Made by a program: the position numbers and the translations under genes. The notes beneath the pieces were generated by a model that was not told the origin of the DNA, searched no databases, and saw only the letters and a list, made by a program, of their open reading frames with translations. Below, in pieces: positions 25,000 through 34,681 of a stretch of DNA of 64,000 nucleotides; within the stretch, counting starts at the first letter, position 1, and every line of letters starts with the position of its first letter. Source of the DNA: Dethiosulfovibrio peptidovorans (GTDB taxonomy: Bacteria; Synergistota; Synergistia; Synergistales; Dethiosulfovibrionaceae); assembly GCA_002748665.1 (NCBI GenBank), contig PDTB01000019.1, forward strand, positions 1-64,000, written 5' to 3'.

Positions 25000-26337
25000 C
25001 TACCATCGAAGCCCGGCAATGAAAATGACCAAGATACATATAGGAGCGATAATCTTTAAAATCCACAACCATACACGCTCTTTCATTCCAGGAGTACCCG
25101 AATTGACGACCCCATCCACCACTGCGTCGGGAATCCACCAACCGAGGAAAAGCACCGTGAAGAAGCCGCTCACAGGCATGAGAATGTTGGATGCGAAGAA
25201 ATCGGCGGCATCCAAAAAGGAAAGTCCAAAGACAGTGATTTCCACAGCCCCCTGAGAAAGAGCCGAGGGGAGCCCCATCAAGGTGATCACGCCCCCCACC
25301 ACGAGGGTGGCCTTCCGTCTGGACCAGCTCAGGGCATCGATAAAATACGATGCGACCACTTCAAGCAAGGATATGGACGACGTCAAAGCAGCGAAGAAGA
25401 ACAGGACGAAAAAAGAAGCGGACCAAAAAACACTTCCTGGCATCTTGGCAAACACCACGGGCAAAGTGATGAAGGTAAGCCCCGCTCCGGCCCCGGGCTC
25501 CAGGCTAAAGGCAAACAGAGACGGAAATATAATGAGCCCGGCCATCAGAGAGACAAGAAAGGTGAGGAAACAGATCTGGGCACTGGCCCCAAGAATATTG
25601 GAATCATCAGGAAGATAGCTTCCGTAGATGATCATGACCCCGAGCGCCAAGGACAGAGAGAAAAAAGTCTGCCCCATGGCCGAGAGAAAAACCTTCCCCG
25701 TAATCTTTGAAAAATCTGGTTTCAAGAAGAAAGAGAGCCCTTCCATAGCTCCGGGAAGAGTGACTGATCGTCCGATAAGCAGGATCATAAGCAAAAACAA
25801 CGCCGGCATGCAGAAGGTACAGAGTCGTTCAATGCCGCCACTGACCCCACGAAAGACCACGAAAACCGTGCCTGCCATGAACAACACCTGATACAGAACC
25901 ACCTGCCAGCCATCGGAGATAAAGTCCTGGAAGATACGAGCCACATCTCCGGCAGCGGATACCCCCATAAGCCCAGTGAAAGATTTGAAGATGTACGCCA
26001 CGGTCCAGCCACCGATAACGCCATAATAGGACAGGATGATGAACGATGCGATCACTCCGCCCCAACCGACCAAAGACCACCGGGAGCCACCAAGAGCTCG
26101 AAAAGAGCCCACGGCGTTAAGCCGCCCCTTTTTGCCGATCACGATCTCACCCATCATGAGAGATATACCTATGGTAAACACGAGAAGAAAATAGACAAGG
26201 ACGAACGCCGCTCCGCCCGACTGTCCCGCTATGTACGGAAACCGCCAGATACTCCCCAGACCGATGGCAGACCCAGCCGCAGCAAGTATGAACCCTAATT
26301 TGCTACTCCACTCTCCACGACCCTTTGCTTCCTGCAC
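25000..26337 (-). CDS. Sodium-dependent symporter, NSS/SNF family
   Basis: LeuT-type amino acid:Na+ symporter of the inner membrane, 445 residues with 11-12 helices. The Na+-site motif in helix 1 reads 'LAAAGSAIGLGSIWRFPY'. The start is GTG at 26337 with AAGGGGG upstream. NSS transporters in peptide-fermenting anaerobes import hydrophobic or aromatic amino acids. The following family-3 binding protein is probably co-transcribed, which is unusual because NSS carriers do not need a binding protein. Confidence 0.92.
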   Translation of the reverse strand: MQEAKGRGEWSSKLGFILAAAGSAIGLGSIWRFPYIAGQSGGAAFVLVYFLLVFTIGISLMMGEIVIGKKGRLNAVGSFRALGGSRWSLVGWGGVIASFIILSYYGVIGGWTVAYIFKSFTGLMGVSAAGDVARIFQDFISDGWQVVLYQVLFMAGTVFVVFRGVSGGIERLCTFCMPALFLLMILLIGRSVTLPGAMEGLSFFLKPDFSKITGKVFLSAMGQTFFSLSLALGVMIIYGSYLPDDSNILGASAQICFLTFLVSLMAGLIIFPSLFAFSLEPGAGAGLTFITLPVVFAKMPGSVFWSASFFVLFFFAALTSSISLLEVVASYFIDALSWSRRKATLVVGGVITLMGLPSALSQGAVEITVFGLSFLDAADFFASNILMPVSGFFTVLFLGWWIPDAVVDGVVNSGTPGMKERVWLWILKIIAPICILVIFIAGLRW

Positions 26338-26524
26338 AACAAACGCCCCCTTAATTTATTGAAGCGAATATCAACAACAAAACAATCATGTACGTCAAAA
26401 AAACAATACTACTAATTGGATCATAGGGCAAAAGAAAAAAATATCGGACTCATTAGGGTTTTCTGAGCAGAATACAAAGTTTTATAGGCATTTGATTTAG
26501 AGTCACAATCCACCAATAACAGTA

Positions 26525-26689
26525 GGGCACCTCTAAAAACTCAGAAACTCGCCTCAGGTCGTTTCGACGGAGCCCATTCGAGCTTCGTGTTTTTGACCTG
26601 CCGTCGTGAAGTATCGACTGGGGCGAGACAGGTCTCTGGCGGAACGACCTGAGGTTGGGAGACTTGGATGTAGGGTTTTAGAGATGCCC
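26525..26689. repeat. Miniature inverted-repeat element, long copy (165 bp)
   Basis: Terminal inverted repeats GGGCACCTCTAAAA and TTTTAGAGATGCCC match at 13 of 14 positions. Inside, CCTCAGGTCGTT is mirrored by AACGACCTGAGG. A second copy at 44988-45097 lies in the opposite orientation and lacks about 55 bp of the centre. There is no transposase reading frame, so this is a MITE mobilised in trans or a relic of one. No clear target duplication. The surrounding 26338-26902 gap otherwise holds no gene I can support. Confidence 0.75.
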
Positions 26690-26902
26690 ATGTGACAATA
26701 TATCTCTGGCGATCTTTTTCGAGCCAGGTCAAAGAGGAAACTAAAAAAGATACGTGCAATACCGCAACACACCAGTTCATGGTGATAAGCTTCTAAGACG
26801 GATGGCTTAAACGAAACGGGGAACTACTTCAACCTATTTGGACGAGGTGTAAATCCATAACAGGACTACTCGTACTTAGAGATCCAACGTAGAGGCCCTT
26901 AT

Positions 26903-27481
26903 TCAGGGTAATCGTTCTCGACTGGGGTGGCGGAAACAACCAATCAAGTGATCGTTCACCAAGCCAACGGACTGCATGAAAGAGTAGAGGATGACCGGCC
27001 CGACGAAGGAAAACCCCCGCCGCTTCATGTCCTTTGATATAGCTCTGGATATAGCGGTCTCAGAGGGAACCTGCTCCGGTCGTTCCCAACGATTTATCAA
27101 AGGAGAACCACCCACAAAGGACCAGAGATACACCCCGAAGCTTCCCCACTCATCCCTGATCTTCACGACTGCTCGAGCATTGCTTACCGCCGATTCCACC
27201 TTACGACGGTTCCGCACGATCCCGGGATCCCGAAGCAGGATTCCCACACGATCCGACCCATATCTGGCAACAGAGTCCACATCAAAACCATCGAAGGCCC
27301 GGTAATACGCCTGTCTTTTCCTCAGAATAGTGATCCAGCTCAACCCCGCCTGAGCTCCCTCCAGAATGAGCATTTCGAAAAGACGACTCTCGTCTCTAAC
27401 GGGAGTTCCCCACTCATTATCGTGGTACAGAACGTACAACGGATCGCTCCCACACCAAGGACATCTCGTTTTTTCGTTCAT
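26903..27481 (-). CDS. tag: DNA-3-methyladenine glycosylase I
   Basis: Base-excision enzyme removing 3-methyladenine from DNA. 192 residues with the family signature 'RCPWCGSDPLYVLYHDNEWG' at the N-terminus; its Cys and His, with a later His and Cys near 'NDHLIGCFRH', form the zinc site. 'FEMLILEGAQAGLSWITILR' is the substrate pocket region. Monocistronic, no obvious partner. Confidence 0.95.
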   Translation of the reverse strand: MNEKTRCPWCGSDPLYVLYHDNEWGTPVRDESRLFEMLILEGAQAGLSWITILRKRQAYYRAFDGFDVDSVARYGSDRVGILLRDPGIVRNRRKVESAVSNARAVVKIRDEWGSFGVYLWSFVGGSPLINRWERPEQVPSETAISRAISKDMKRRGFSFVGPVILYSFMQSVGLVNDHLIGCFRHPSRERLP

Positions 27482-27634
27482 TAAATATCCTCCTCATTAC
27501 AGTTAGCAGGGAAACACATGCAACTCCTCTGTACAATTGACAGCAACGATTTTACAGCGAAACTGTATTATAAGGGGTTTGAGCAACATTTCAGCTAAGA
27601 GGTCGTCCCTGATCACAGCGGATGTCCCAAAAGA

Positions 27635-27966
27635 CGCCTCAATAACAAACTCAGAAGCCTCTCGGGAGGGAACCAGCAAAAGGTACTCTTCGCTCGATGG
27701 CTTCTCATCGACCCGGAGATCTTCATTCTCGACGAGCCTATCCGAGGAATCGACGTGGGTGCCAAGTACGAGATATACAGAATCATGGCTCGACTGGCCG
27801 AACAAGGTAAGAGCATCATCATGATCTCGTCCGAGCTCCCCCTGAGCTGCCCGGAATGAGTGATCGAATCATGCTCATGAGCTAGGGGCGCCTCGCTGGT
27901 ATCGTCGACGAGCCCCTCGCCACAGAGGAAAAGCTGATAAGACTGGCAAACCTCTACGTAACATGA
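27635..27966 (+). pseudogene. mglA: Remnant of a sugar ABC transporter ATPase (MglA/RbsA type)
   Basis: The C-terminal ABC domain is readable: signature '[16 protein letters not shown]', Walker B '[20 protein letters not shown]', H-loop region 'IIMISSELP', then after a frameshift '[10 protein letters not shown]', an in-frame TAG and 'GRLAGIVDEPLATEEKLIRL'. Everything upstream, including the whole first ABC domain, is missing or unrecognisable. The end overlaps the next fragment by ATGA as in an intact operon. Confidence 0.85.
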
Positions 27967-28082
27967 GATACAGGTGGGTCTTGTTCAACAAGCCCCACCT
28001 GGGGATGAATATGTACGCCATCGGGGGAAACAGAAAAGCTGCCGTGGCGTTCGACATCCGAAAGTACGTGGCAAAAAAGTAA
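27963..28082 (+). pseudogene. mglC: Remnant of a sugar ABC permease (MglC type)
   Basis: About 39 codons survive. '[20 protein letters not shown]' corresponds to the cytoplasmic loop of MglC/RbsC permeases, joined to an ATG with the original N-terminus absent. It ends at TAA, just before the galK remnant on the other strand. A strong hairpin (27971-28001) lies within the coding remnant. Confidence 0.7.
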
Positions 28083-28112
28083 AACTTCGCTGTGAGATCG
28101 TACAAAACACGT

Positions 28113-28713
28113 TCAGGGGCAAGGCAAGCCGATTTCCTGACGCCGGAGATTGTACTGTGACGACATCAGCTCTCGTCGCTTGCCCGTGTCCAGGAGCAGG
28201 AGGACACGATCTTTCAGATCCAACGGGACAGGACGATAGTCCAGGGTAGCGCAGTTCAGGGAGAGGCCATATCCTCGTCGACTGAGAGCCACAGCGAACT
28301 GATCCATAATGCCCGACTGAAGGCCCATAAAGCGGTTCTCCGCCTCCTGGCAGATTCCCCCAATAGATGGCGTCCACCCCCGAAGGGAGACGAATATTCC
28401 GCTCAGCCAGGGCCCAGATGCTGGATTTAGGGTAGTTGACCCAGCGATGATCTGGCACGTAGACCAGCTCGGATAGATCAAAGCTCGCCGAGTCCTCCTG
28501 GGGAAAGTTATTGGACCAGACTCGAACCAGGGAATCCGTCCGACGACGACCGATAACCCAGGTCCCCTGATCTACAGCACAGGGGAGGACAAAGCCACCG
28601 TAACAGTCGGTATGTTCGCCCAGGAGATTCACCCGACCGGGGGCAAAGAAGACCCCGGTTCCGCCACGGTCACCGTAGAGGGTCTCCCATAAGGTGTATA
28701 ATCTATCCTTCAT
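28113..28713 (-). pseudogene. galK: Galactokinase remnant with internal deletion and frameshift
   Basis: The N-terminus is intact: '[20 protein letters not shown]' is the galactokinase signature and '[12 protein letters not shown]' the start of the ATP loop. The frame then shifts and resumes at '[20 protein letters not shown]', so roughly 50 codons including the GLSSSAS nucleotide loop are gone. The sequence stops after '[10 protein letters not shown]', losing the C-terminal half. It cannot encode a working kinase. Confidence 0.9.
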
Positions 28714-28773
28714 TGCTATTCTCTTTTCGCTCAAAAAGGTGCTCCATCGAACAGCATATATACAGGAGGTCCC

Positions 28774-30273
28774 ATGACGATACAACAGCCCAGTCACTGG
28801 ATACAGGTATTGGTAACATATGCCCTCCGAGAGGGCCTGGCGGAGGAGCTGGACCGACCGGTCCTGACCAACTCACTCCATGGGATATTGGACATCGCCC
28901 CCCCTCCTGCCCCACCCGCCGACGGTAATGAAATGGAGGCCATCTATGGCCTCCTGGATCACCTTCGACAGACAGGACATCCCTGGGGCCACCTCTCACC
29001 GGAGGCCTGTACCGGCCGCATTATGAGCATCCTGACGCCTTCGAACAGCCACGTGGCCCGGACATTCCGAGAGCAACTGGAAGATAATGGTCCCGAGGCA
29101 GCGACCCAGTGGTTCTATCGATTTTCCGGGGCAACCAAGGACGTTCGACTCGACCTGGCATCCAGGGATCTGCGGTGGATAACGCAAACAATTTACGGAG
29201 ACCTTCAAATCAGCGTGAATCGCTCCAAGCCGGAGAAGGACCCTCGGGACATCGCTGCACCCAAGTCAGAAACGGGATACCCCAGATGCCTTCTCTGCCC
29301 GGAGAACGCCGGGTTCTGGAGCCAGCCCGGGCACCCCGAGCGATCCAATCATCGGATCGTCCCCCTGAATCTGGGAGGAGAGCCCTGGTTCTTCCAGTAC
29401 TCACCCTACGTATACTACCACCAGCACTGTATCGTCTTTTCCAAGAAGCATCGCCCCATGGTCATCAGTCCGGAGACGGTCGTTCGGATTCTGGATTTCC
29501 TCGATATTTTCCCCCACTTCTTCCTGGGCTCGAACGCTGCATTGCCCATCGTTGGCGGGTCTATTCTGGATCATGATCACTTCCAGGGAGGGTGTTGGGA
29601 TTTCCCTATTCAAAAGGCCACGGTGCGTCGATCATGGACAACCGGTAACACAACGGTTGAGGCCCTTCACTGGCCTTTGACCACGATCAGACTCCGAACG
29701 GATGACCGCTCGGAGATGGAGGCCCTGGCCTCGGTCATCATCCAAACGTGGCAGGCATACGAGGACAGGGAGTCCGGCATCATCCCCACGTCAACGAAGG
29801 ACGGACACATTGTGAGGCACAACTCGCTCAGCATCATAGGGCGAAAAGCACAAGACGCCTACGAGATGGATTTAGCTCTCAGAAATAATCGGATCAACGA
29901 GGACCATCCCCACGGCGTCTTTCACATCCGCCCCGAACGACACCATATCAAAAAGGAAAATATCGGCCTCATGGAGGTCATGGGGCTCGCCATCCTTCCG
30001 GGGCGGCTTCTCCCCGGTCTGGAACCCATTCGAGCGGCCCTTATGGGGTGCCATGACAAGCTTCCCCCAGAATCACCTCACACGCTTTGGGGTCAGAAAC
30101 TTGTGAAAGAACATGGACATAACCTGACGGAGGACCAAGCCAACTCGGTCCTCCGTCAGGAGATCGGAACTGTTTTTCTGAAAGCTCTGCAGGACTGCGG
30201 CGTTTACGAAGACAACGCCCCTGGCTGGAGGCACCTGGACCGGTTTGTCGACAAAATCCTGAAAGGGCTATAG
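28774..30273 (+). CDS. galT: UDP-glucose-hexose-1-phosphate uridylyltransferase, class II
   Basis: Leloir enzyme exchanging UMP between UDP-glucose and galactose-1-phosphate. 499 residues of the Firmicutes-type class II GalT, with '[13 protein letters not shown]', '[18 protein letters not shown]', '[20 protein letters not shown]' (active-site His region) and 'NSLSIIGRK'. The frame is intact throughout. AGGAGG precedes the ATG. It diverges from the dead galK, so its substrate supply is unclear unless another kinase exists. The stop overlaps the convergent dipeptidase stop by 6 nt. Confidence 0.92.
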   Translation: MTIQQPSHWIQVLVTYALREGLAEELDRPVLTNSLHGILDIAPPPAPPADGNEMEAIYGLLDHLRQTGHPWGHLSPEACTGRIMSILTPSNSHVARTFREQLEDNGPEAATQWFYRFSGATKDVRLDLASRDLRWITQTIYGDLQISVNRSKPEKDPRDIAAPKSETGYPRCLLCPENAGFWSQPGHPERSNHRIVPLNLGGEPWFFQYSPYVYYHQHCIVFSKKHRPMVISPETVVRILDFLDIFPHFFLGSNAALPIVGGSILDHDHFQGGCWDFPIQKATVRRSWTTGNTTVEALHWPLTTIRLRTDDRSEMEALASVIIQTWQAYEDRESGIIPTSTKDGHIVRHNSLSIIGRKAQDAYEMDLALRNNRINEDHPHGVFHIRPERHHIKKENIGLMEVMGLAILPGRLLPGLEPIRAALMGCHDKLPPESPHTLWGQKLVKEHGHNLTEDQANSVLRQEIGTVFLKALQDCGVYEDNAPGWRHLDRFVDKILKGL

Positions 30274-31677
30274 GCCACCGGCCAGGGAGACCATAGCAGC
30301 CGCCACGATCTTGGTACTCGTTATGATATTATCCACGGCCCAGCATTCATTCGCCTCGTGGATATTGGAGGGCTCACCAGGCATGGTTGGCCCAAAAGCC
30401 AGCACGTTGGGCATGGCCTTGGCGTAGGTTCCTCCTCCAATGGACATGGGCCTGTCGTCAGTTCGACCGGTCTCTCGACGGTACACGTCCATGAGTTTAG
30501 CTACAAGCTCCGAATCCTCGGGCATGTACAGGGGAGGATGGGTGTGGATCGAGAGAACCTGAAGATCCTCGTCGTCGAAAGCTCTTTGCAGATCGGGGAG
30601 CACCTCTTCCAACTTGAAGCTGACGGGGAATCGGACGTTCAGTGAGAACCGCACGGCATCCCCATCGCTCTTCATGGTCCCCCAGCAGACCGATGTGTAT
30701 CGAGAGACATCGTCATAGCGGCAAACCCCCAAGCTCTCTCCGTAACACTCTGTTCCTACGAGACGATCCAACAAGGCAAGAGTCTTTCCCTGTTCGCCAC
30801 TGACGCCAAGGAGCCGAAGAACCTTTACGAGCCAAGCTACAGCGTTAACTCCCTTTTGAGGCAAACTACCGTGGGCCGGAACACCGGTCATACAGAGACA
30901 GAATCGGCGATCTCCACAGTCCTCCACGGTGAGTGAGGTACCCTGAGGTCCTTTCCAGAAGGATGCGGTAAACAAGAGACGCTCCTCCATACCGGGCTCG
31001 ACCATAACATGAGCGACAGCCCGGGCGGGAACCGAGTTGAAGGCAACCCCGCCATCGAAGGACAGAACCTGGATCGGCCCAACTGCGGCGAAAGGAGCAG
31101 AGAGCTCAACTGTTGCCGATCCCTTCTCGCCGTTGATCAGGGGATACTCCGCGTCGGGGGTGAACCCGGCCACCGGTAGATCCTGACCGGCCTCCACGTA
31201 TCGAGCCACGGCCTTGCTGCCGGTTTCCTCGTTTGTCCCGACCATGACTCGAATCCGCCGTTTGAGGGGAATTTTCAGATCGGCGATAGCCTTCAAAGCA
31301 AAGAGGGCCCCCACGATGGGGCCTTTATCATCCATGACGCCCCGGCCATAGAGCATCCCGTCCTCGATCTTGCCCTTGTAGGGGTCGCAGGACCAACCAT
31401 CGCCCTCGGGAACGACGTCCACGTGGCCTAAAATTGTCACCAGCTCGGCCTGGGGATCTCCCAGCTCAGCCCAGGCAACCATGTTCTCGAAAACACCGGT
31501 CCGGAAGCCCAGTCTCTCGGCGATGGCGACAAAATTATCCATAGCGGCCTTGGGACCGGATCCAAACGGCGCACCAGGTTCGGGCTCCCCCTCCACACTC
31601 TTAATGGCCACATTCTCTCTGATGGCGGCCACTAGATCGTCTTTCATGGCATCGATTTGTTCTCTCAACGTATCCAT
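30268..31677 (-). CDS. pepV: Dipeptidase, PepV/Sapep type (M20A)
   Basis: Zinc dipeptidase of 469 residues. Metal and catalytic segments: 'VTILGHVDVVPEGDGW', 'GRGVMDDKGPIVGA', 'GTNEETGSKAVARYVE' and a lid domain with 'TGVPAHGSLPQKGVNA'. It cleaves dipeptides taken up from protein digestion. ATG at 31677 follows AAGGAGG. Upstream on the minus strand is TATAAT (about 31714-31719) preceded by ATCTCG-GT-CGAGAT, a possible operator. Confidence 0.9.
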   Translation of the reverse strand: MDTLREQIDAMKDDLVAAIRENVAIKSVEGEPEPGAPFGSGPKAAMDNFVAIAERLGFRTGVFENMVAWAELGDPQAELVTILGHVDVVPEGDGWSCDPYKGKIEDGMLYGRGVMDDKGPIVGALFALKAIADLKIPLKRRIRVMVGTNEETGSKAVARYVEAGQDLPVAGFTPDAEYPLINGEKGSATVELSAPFAAVGPIQVLSFDGGVAFNSVPARAVAHVMVEPGMEERLLFTASFWKGPQGTSLTVEDCGDRRFCLCMTGVPAHGSLPQKGVNAVAWLVKVLRLLGVSGEQGKTLALLDRLVGTECYGESLGVCRYDDVSRYTSVCWGTMKSDGDAVRFSLNVRFPVSFKLEEVLPDLQRAFDDEDLQVLSIHTHPPLYMPEDSELVAKLMDVYRRETGRTDDRPMSIGGGTYAKAMPNVLAFGPTMPGEPSNIHEANECWAVDNIITSTKIVAAAMVSLAGGL

Positions 31678-31778
31678 GACTATACCTCCTTTGCCCATGC
31701 TGTCAAAATTACCTGATACATTATAAGGGGATCTCGACCGAGATAACAGTGAATACGCTAAAGAGATCGCTTATGAAC

Positions 31779-32738
31779 CTATTCATCGGCTCGCCGGGCC
31801 ATAACCGTGTATATGGAAACCGAGATAACGATAATCAATCCGTGGACCAGCCTCGTCCAGAATCCGGCCAGACCGGCGCTGATGATCCCAGCCTCGATAA
31901 TTCCGATGATTACCGAGCCGATCAGAGAGCCATAGATAGTTCCTCGTCCTCCATAGGCCGATGTCCCCCCGACAAACACCGACGCAAAGACCAAAAGCAT
32001 GTACCCCTCGCCCTGAGTGGGCCACCAGTTGGTGAGTTCCACGGTGGACATCAAACCGGCAAGGGCAGCCAATACCCCCATGAGAACGAACGCCCGAACC
32101 CGAACCGACCGAACCGGGATACCCATCATGGCCGCCGCTTTACGGTTATCTCCAATAAAAAGCAGAGCGTCTCCAAAGGGATGGCGGTTCAGGAGGAGAG
32201 CCAACCCCAGGGCTATGGCTACCCCCCAGAGGGCCTGAGCAGGTATTTCACCAGCCACACGCCCCACGAGTACGGTATGAAAGCTCCCGCCCCGAAGGGA
32301 GGCCAGACTCCGAGCCACACCGTCGGATAAAAGAAGAATAAGTCCCCGCCAAAAGAACTGAGTTCCGATGGTAGCGATGATGGACGGCACGCCGATACGA
32401 ACCACGATGAGACCATTAACCCAGCCCATAACTCCGCCAGCGACCAAAGCAAGTAAAGCGGCCAACCACGACGAGCCCGTCCCCAGGTAGACCTCTGCGA
32501 AGAGGAACGCCGAAGCAGCAGAGACTGATGGGAAGCTCAGGTCCATCTCTCCCACGACCACGAGAAGGGTCATACCTATGGCGAGGACGGCGGTCACCGG
32601 GATAGTGGACATAAAAGAACGGTATATCCGCATGCCCAGGAAGGTCTGTGGGCTCGCGACAGCAAAGACCGATAGGAGGAGTCCCAAAGCCAGGGTGACG
32701 AGGAGTTGTGGGCGATAAGATCGGGAGATGTTCAGCAT
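31779..32738 (-). CDS. Sugar-type ABC transporter permease (RbsC/MglC family)
   Basis: 319-residue inner-membrane permease of BPD_transp_2 type with about nine helices, 'VVGEMDLSFPSVSAASAFLF' in the conserved early region and 'GEGYMLLVFASVFVGGTSAY' with 'GRGTIYGSLIGSVIIGIIEA' late. Its ATG overlaps the ATPase gene end by 7 nt. Together with the ATPase and binding protein it makes a complete importer; the substrate is not identifiable. Confidence 0.9.
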   Translation of the reverse strand: MLNISRSYRPQLLVTLALGLLLSVFAVASPQTFLGMRIYRSFMSTIPVTAVLAIGMTLLVVVGEMDLSFPSVSAASAFLFAEVYLGTGSSWLAALLALVAGGVMGWVNGLIVVRIGVPSIIATIGTQFFWRGLILLLSDGVARSLASLRGGSFHTVLVGRVAGEIPAQALWGVAIALGLALLLNRHPFGDALLFIGDNRKAAAMMGIPVRSVRVRAFVLMGVLAALAGLMSTVELTNWWPTQGEGYMLLVFASVFVGGTSAYGGRGTIYGSLIGSVIIGIIEAGIISAGLAGFWTRLVHGLIIVISVSIYTVMARRADE

Positions 32739-33490
32739 GACGGGGCCTCAAGAAGATGCACCATGCGGGCCATAAGCTCTTCGGCAGAGATGTCCGCTTT
32801 CTCGTACACCCCTTCGATCCGGCCTCGATCCATGATTGCGAATCGATCAGCCACACGGTAGACGTGCCCCAAATCATGGCTGATCACCACACATCCTCGC
32901 CCATCAGCTCCGATAGAACGGATGAAGGACAGGACCTTCTCCACCTCGCTCAGAGCCAGGGCCGTGGTAGGTTCGTCCAGAACGATGATCTCGGCACCGA
33001 AGTGCATGGCCCGGGCTATAGCCAATCCCTGACGTTCGCCACCTGACAGTGTAGATACACTGGCATTTGCGGAGAGTCCCGCTCCTCTAAACCCCAAAAC
33101 CGACGAGAGCAAGGCCATGGTCTCTTTTTTCTCACGCCTCACGTCGATAAAGCCCCATCGATTCGTCCGATGACGCCCAATAAAGACGTTTCGCCATAGG
33201 GGTTGACGCTCGCCCAGGGAGCGTTCCTGATAGACCGTCTCCACCCCCAGAGCTCGGGCCTGAGCCACACCGTACCGACGAAAATCCACCGCATGTCCGG
33301 CGACGGACATTGTCCCGGAATCAGGGCGATACACCCCCGAAAGGATCTTGATCAGTGTTGATTTGCCCGCTCCGTTGTCTCCCAAGAGGGCGACAACTTC
33401 GCCCCTCCGAAGCTCAAAATCCACGCCCCGCAGGGCTTCCACCGATCCAAAGGATTTGACGAGCCCCCTCATCTCCACCAAGTTGTCCAC
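32732..33490 (-). CDS. Sugar-type ABC transporter ATPase, single domain
   Basis: 252 residues: Walker A 'GDNGAGKSTLIKIL', signature 'TLSGGERQGLAIARA', Walker B 'IIVLDEPTTALA', and 'VVISHDLGHVY'. Unlike RbsA or MglA it has one ABC domain, as in FrcA-type systems, so it probably homodimerises. GTG at 33490 with AGGTGAG just upstream is preferred; a GTG at 33574 would add 28 basic residues without a binding site. Confidence 0.85.
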   Translation of the reverse strand: MDNLVEMRGLVKSFGSVEALRGVDFELRRGEVVALLGDNGAGKSTLIKILSGVYRPDSGTMSVAGHAVDFRRYGVAQARALGVETVYQERSLGERQPLWRNVFIGRHRTNRWGFIDVRREKKETMALLSSVLGFRGAGLSANASVSTLSGGERQGLAIARAMHFGAEIIVLDEPTTALALSEVEKVLSFIRSIGADGRGCVVISHDLGHVYRVADRFAIMDRGRIEGVYEKADISAEELMARMVHLLEAPSC

Positions 33491-33604
33491 CCACTCACCT
33501 GCTTTCCGAATACGACCGGAGCGTCCCTTCAGCCAAACGGGGGCCGAAAGCGTTCGCCTTCGTCCCCCGTCCACTGTATATTTTTTCGCCCCGTGATGAG
33601 GATA

Positions 33605-34600
33605 TCAGCGAATCCCCTGAGCTGCCAGAGGCGCGACGGTCTTTACGTTCTCGGCGGAGATGAATCCGCCGCCGGTATCCACCACCAGACCGCCAAAGCC
33701 GTATCTTTTGGTCTGAACAACTTGAAGGACCGAGAGATACCCCAGCAGATAGGGCTGATGCTCCGAGACCAGAGTCAGATACCCTTCGTCGATGGCCTGA
33801 GCCGTGGCCGGGGACAGGCTGAAACCAGCCACAAAAATCTCTCCGGGCTTCACGCCCGCCGCCCGCAGAAAATTCCCCACCTGGGACGTGAGGGCACCAT
33901 GATCCATGATCATTATTTTGCAATCAGGATGGCTTGAGAGATAGCCCGTAACGATAGGGGTTCCCAAAGCGGTGTCCTTGTTAACCTCAGGAGATATCTC
34001 CATATAGTCCACAACCAGTCCGGCATCCTCAAAGGTCTTGAGGATTCCCCGGGCCCGTTCGCCTCGGTTTTTCAGTCGCTTGAGCCCCCAGACGAAAGCC
34101 CGGTCGCCCTTTTTAAATTTGCCCCTACGGAGGACCTCCTTGGCCAAGTCCTCGCCCTGCTTCCATCCGTTGGGCCCCACAAATCCGAACCCTCTGGACT
34201 GATACATGGGCTGAAGTCTCGGCAGAGACGCGTCGATAGCAGTCACGACGATGCCTTTATCGAAAGCCTCTTGTATCAGGGGCTCGTAGGCGTCGTCTCC
34301 GGGAGCACCGTAGACGATCATACCATCGGGAAGGGTCGCCAGACCGTTTTTGAAGTTCTCCAGCATCTTCTCGGGGCTCCAGTCCGAATAGACCAGGGCC
34401 AGCTCACACCCCATATCCCGAGCTGCCTGCCTGGCCCCATTGGCAACGATGGTGTTATAGGGCCCGCCTACAGGTCCGCCTGTATCGAACCACACCCGAA
34501 GCCCCTCCCCACTGGGAGCAAGTTCAGCCCCTACAGCGGAAGCCGTCATCAAACAAACAGCAACTACGATAACGGCTCCTAAATTTTTATTCATTTTCAT
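33605..34600 (-). CDS. Sugar-type ABC transporter substrate-binding protein
   Basis: Periplasmic-binding-protein-like (RbsB fold), about 331 residues with signal peptide 1-25 (MKMNKNLGAVIVVAVCLMTA...). 'NGARQAARDMGCEL', 'DGMIVYGAPGDDAYEPLIQE' and 'GIVVTAIDASLP' are typical of the hinge and sugar-site regions. ATG at 34600 follows GGAGG. First gene of a three-gene importer. Ligand unknown. Confidence 0.88.
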   Translation of the reverse strand: MKMNKNLGAVIVVAVCLMTASAVGAELAPSGEGLRVWFDTGGPVGGPYNTIVANGARQAARDMGCELALVYSDWSPEKMLENFKNGLATLPDGMIVYGAPGDDAYEPLIQEAFDKGIVVTAIDASLPRLQPMYQSRGFGFVGPNGWKQGEDLAKEVLRRGKFKKGDRAFVWGLKRLKNRGERARGILKTFEDAGLVVDYMEISPEVNKDTALGTPIVTGYLSSHPDCKIMIMDHGALTSQVGNFLRAAGVKPGEIFVAGFSLSPATAQAIDEGYLTLVSEHQPYLLGYLSVLQVVQTKRYGFGGLVVDTGGGFISAENVKTVAPLAAQGIR

Positions 34601-34681
34601 GAGGTGATGCCTCCTCTCTCGCCTGCCCAATAAACCCTCTGGGGGTATTATACCACGAGCCCACAGGCACAGCACAAATTC

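Noticed and set aside
26541-26780. 79-codon minus-strand frame with PQVVPPETCLAP
   Set aside because: It is the translation of the miniature inverted-repeat element and flanking sequence, not a gene.
27971-28001. Strong hairpin as terminator or riboswitch
   Set aside because: It lies inside a recognisable permease coding remnant and has no T-run.
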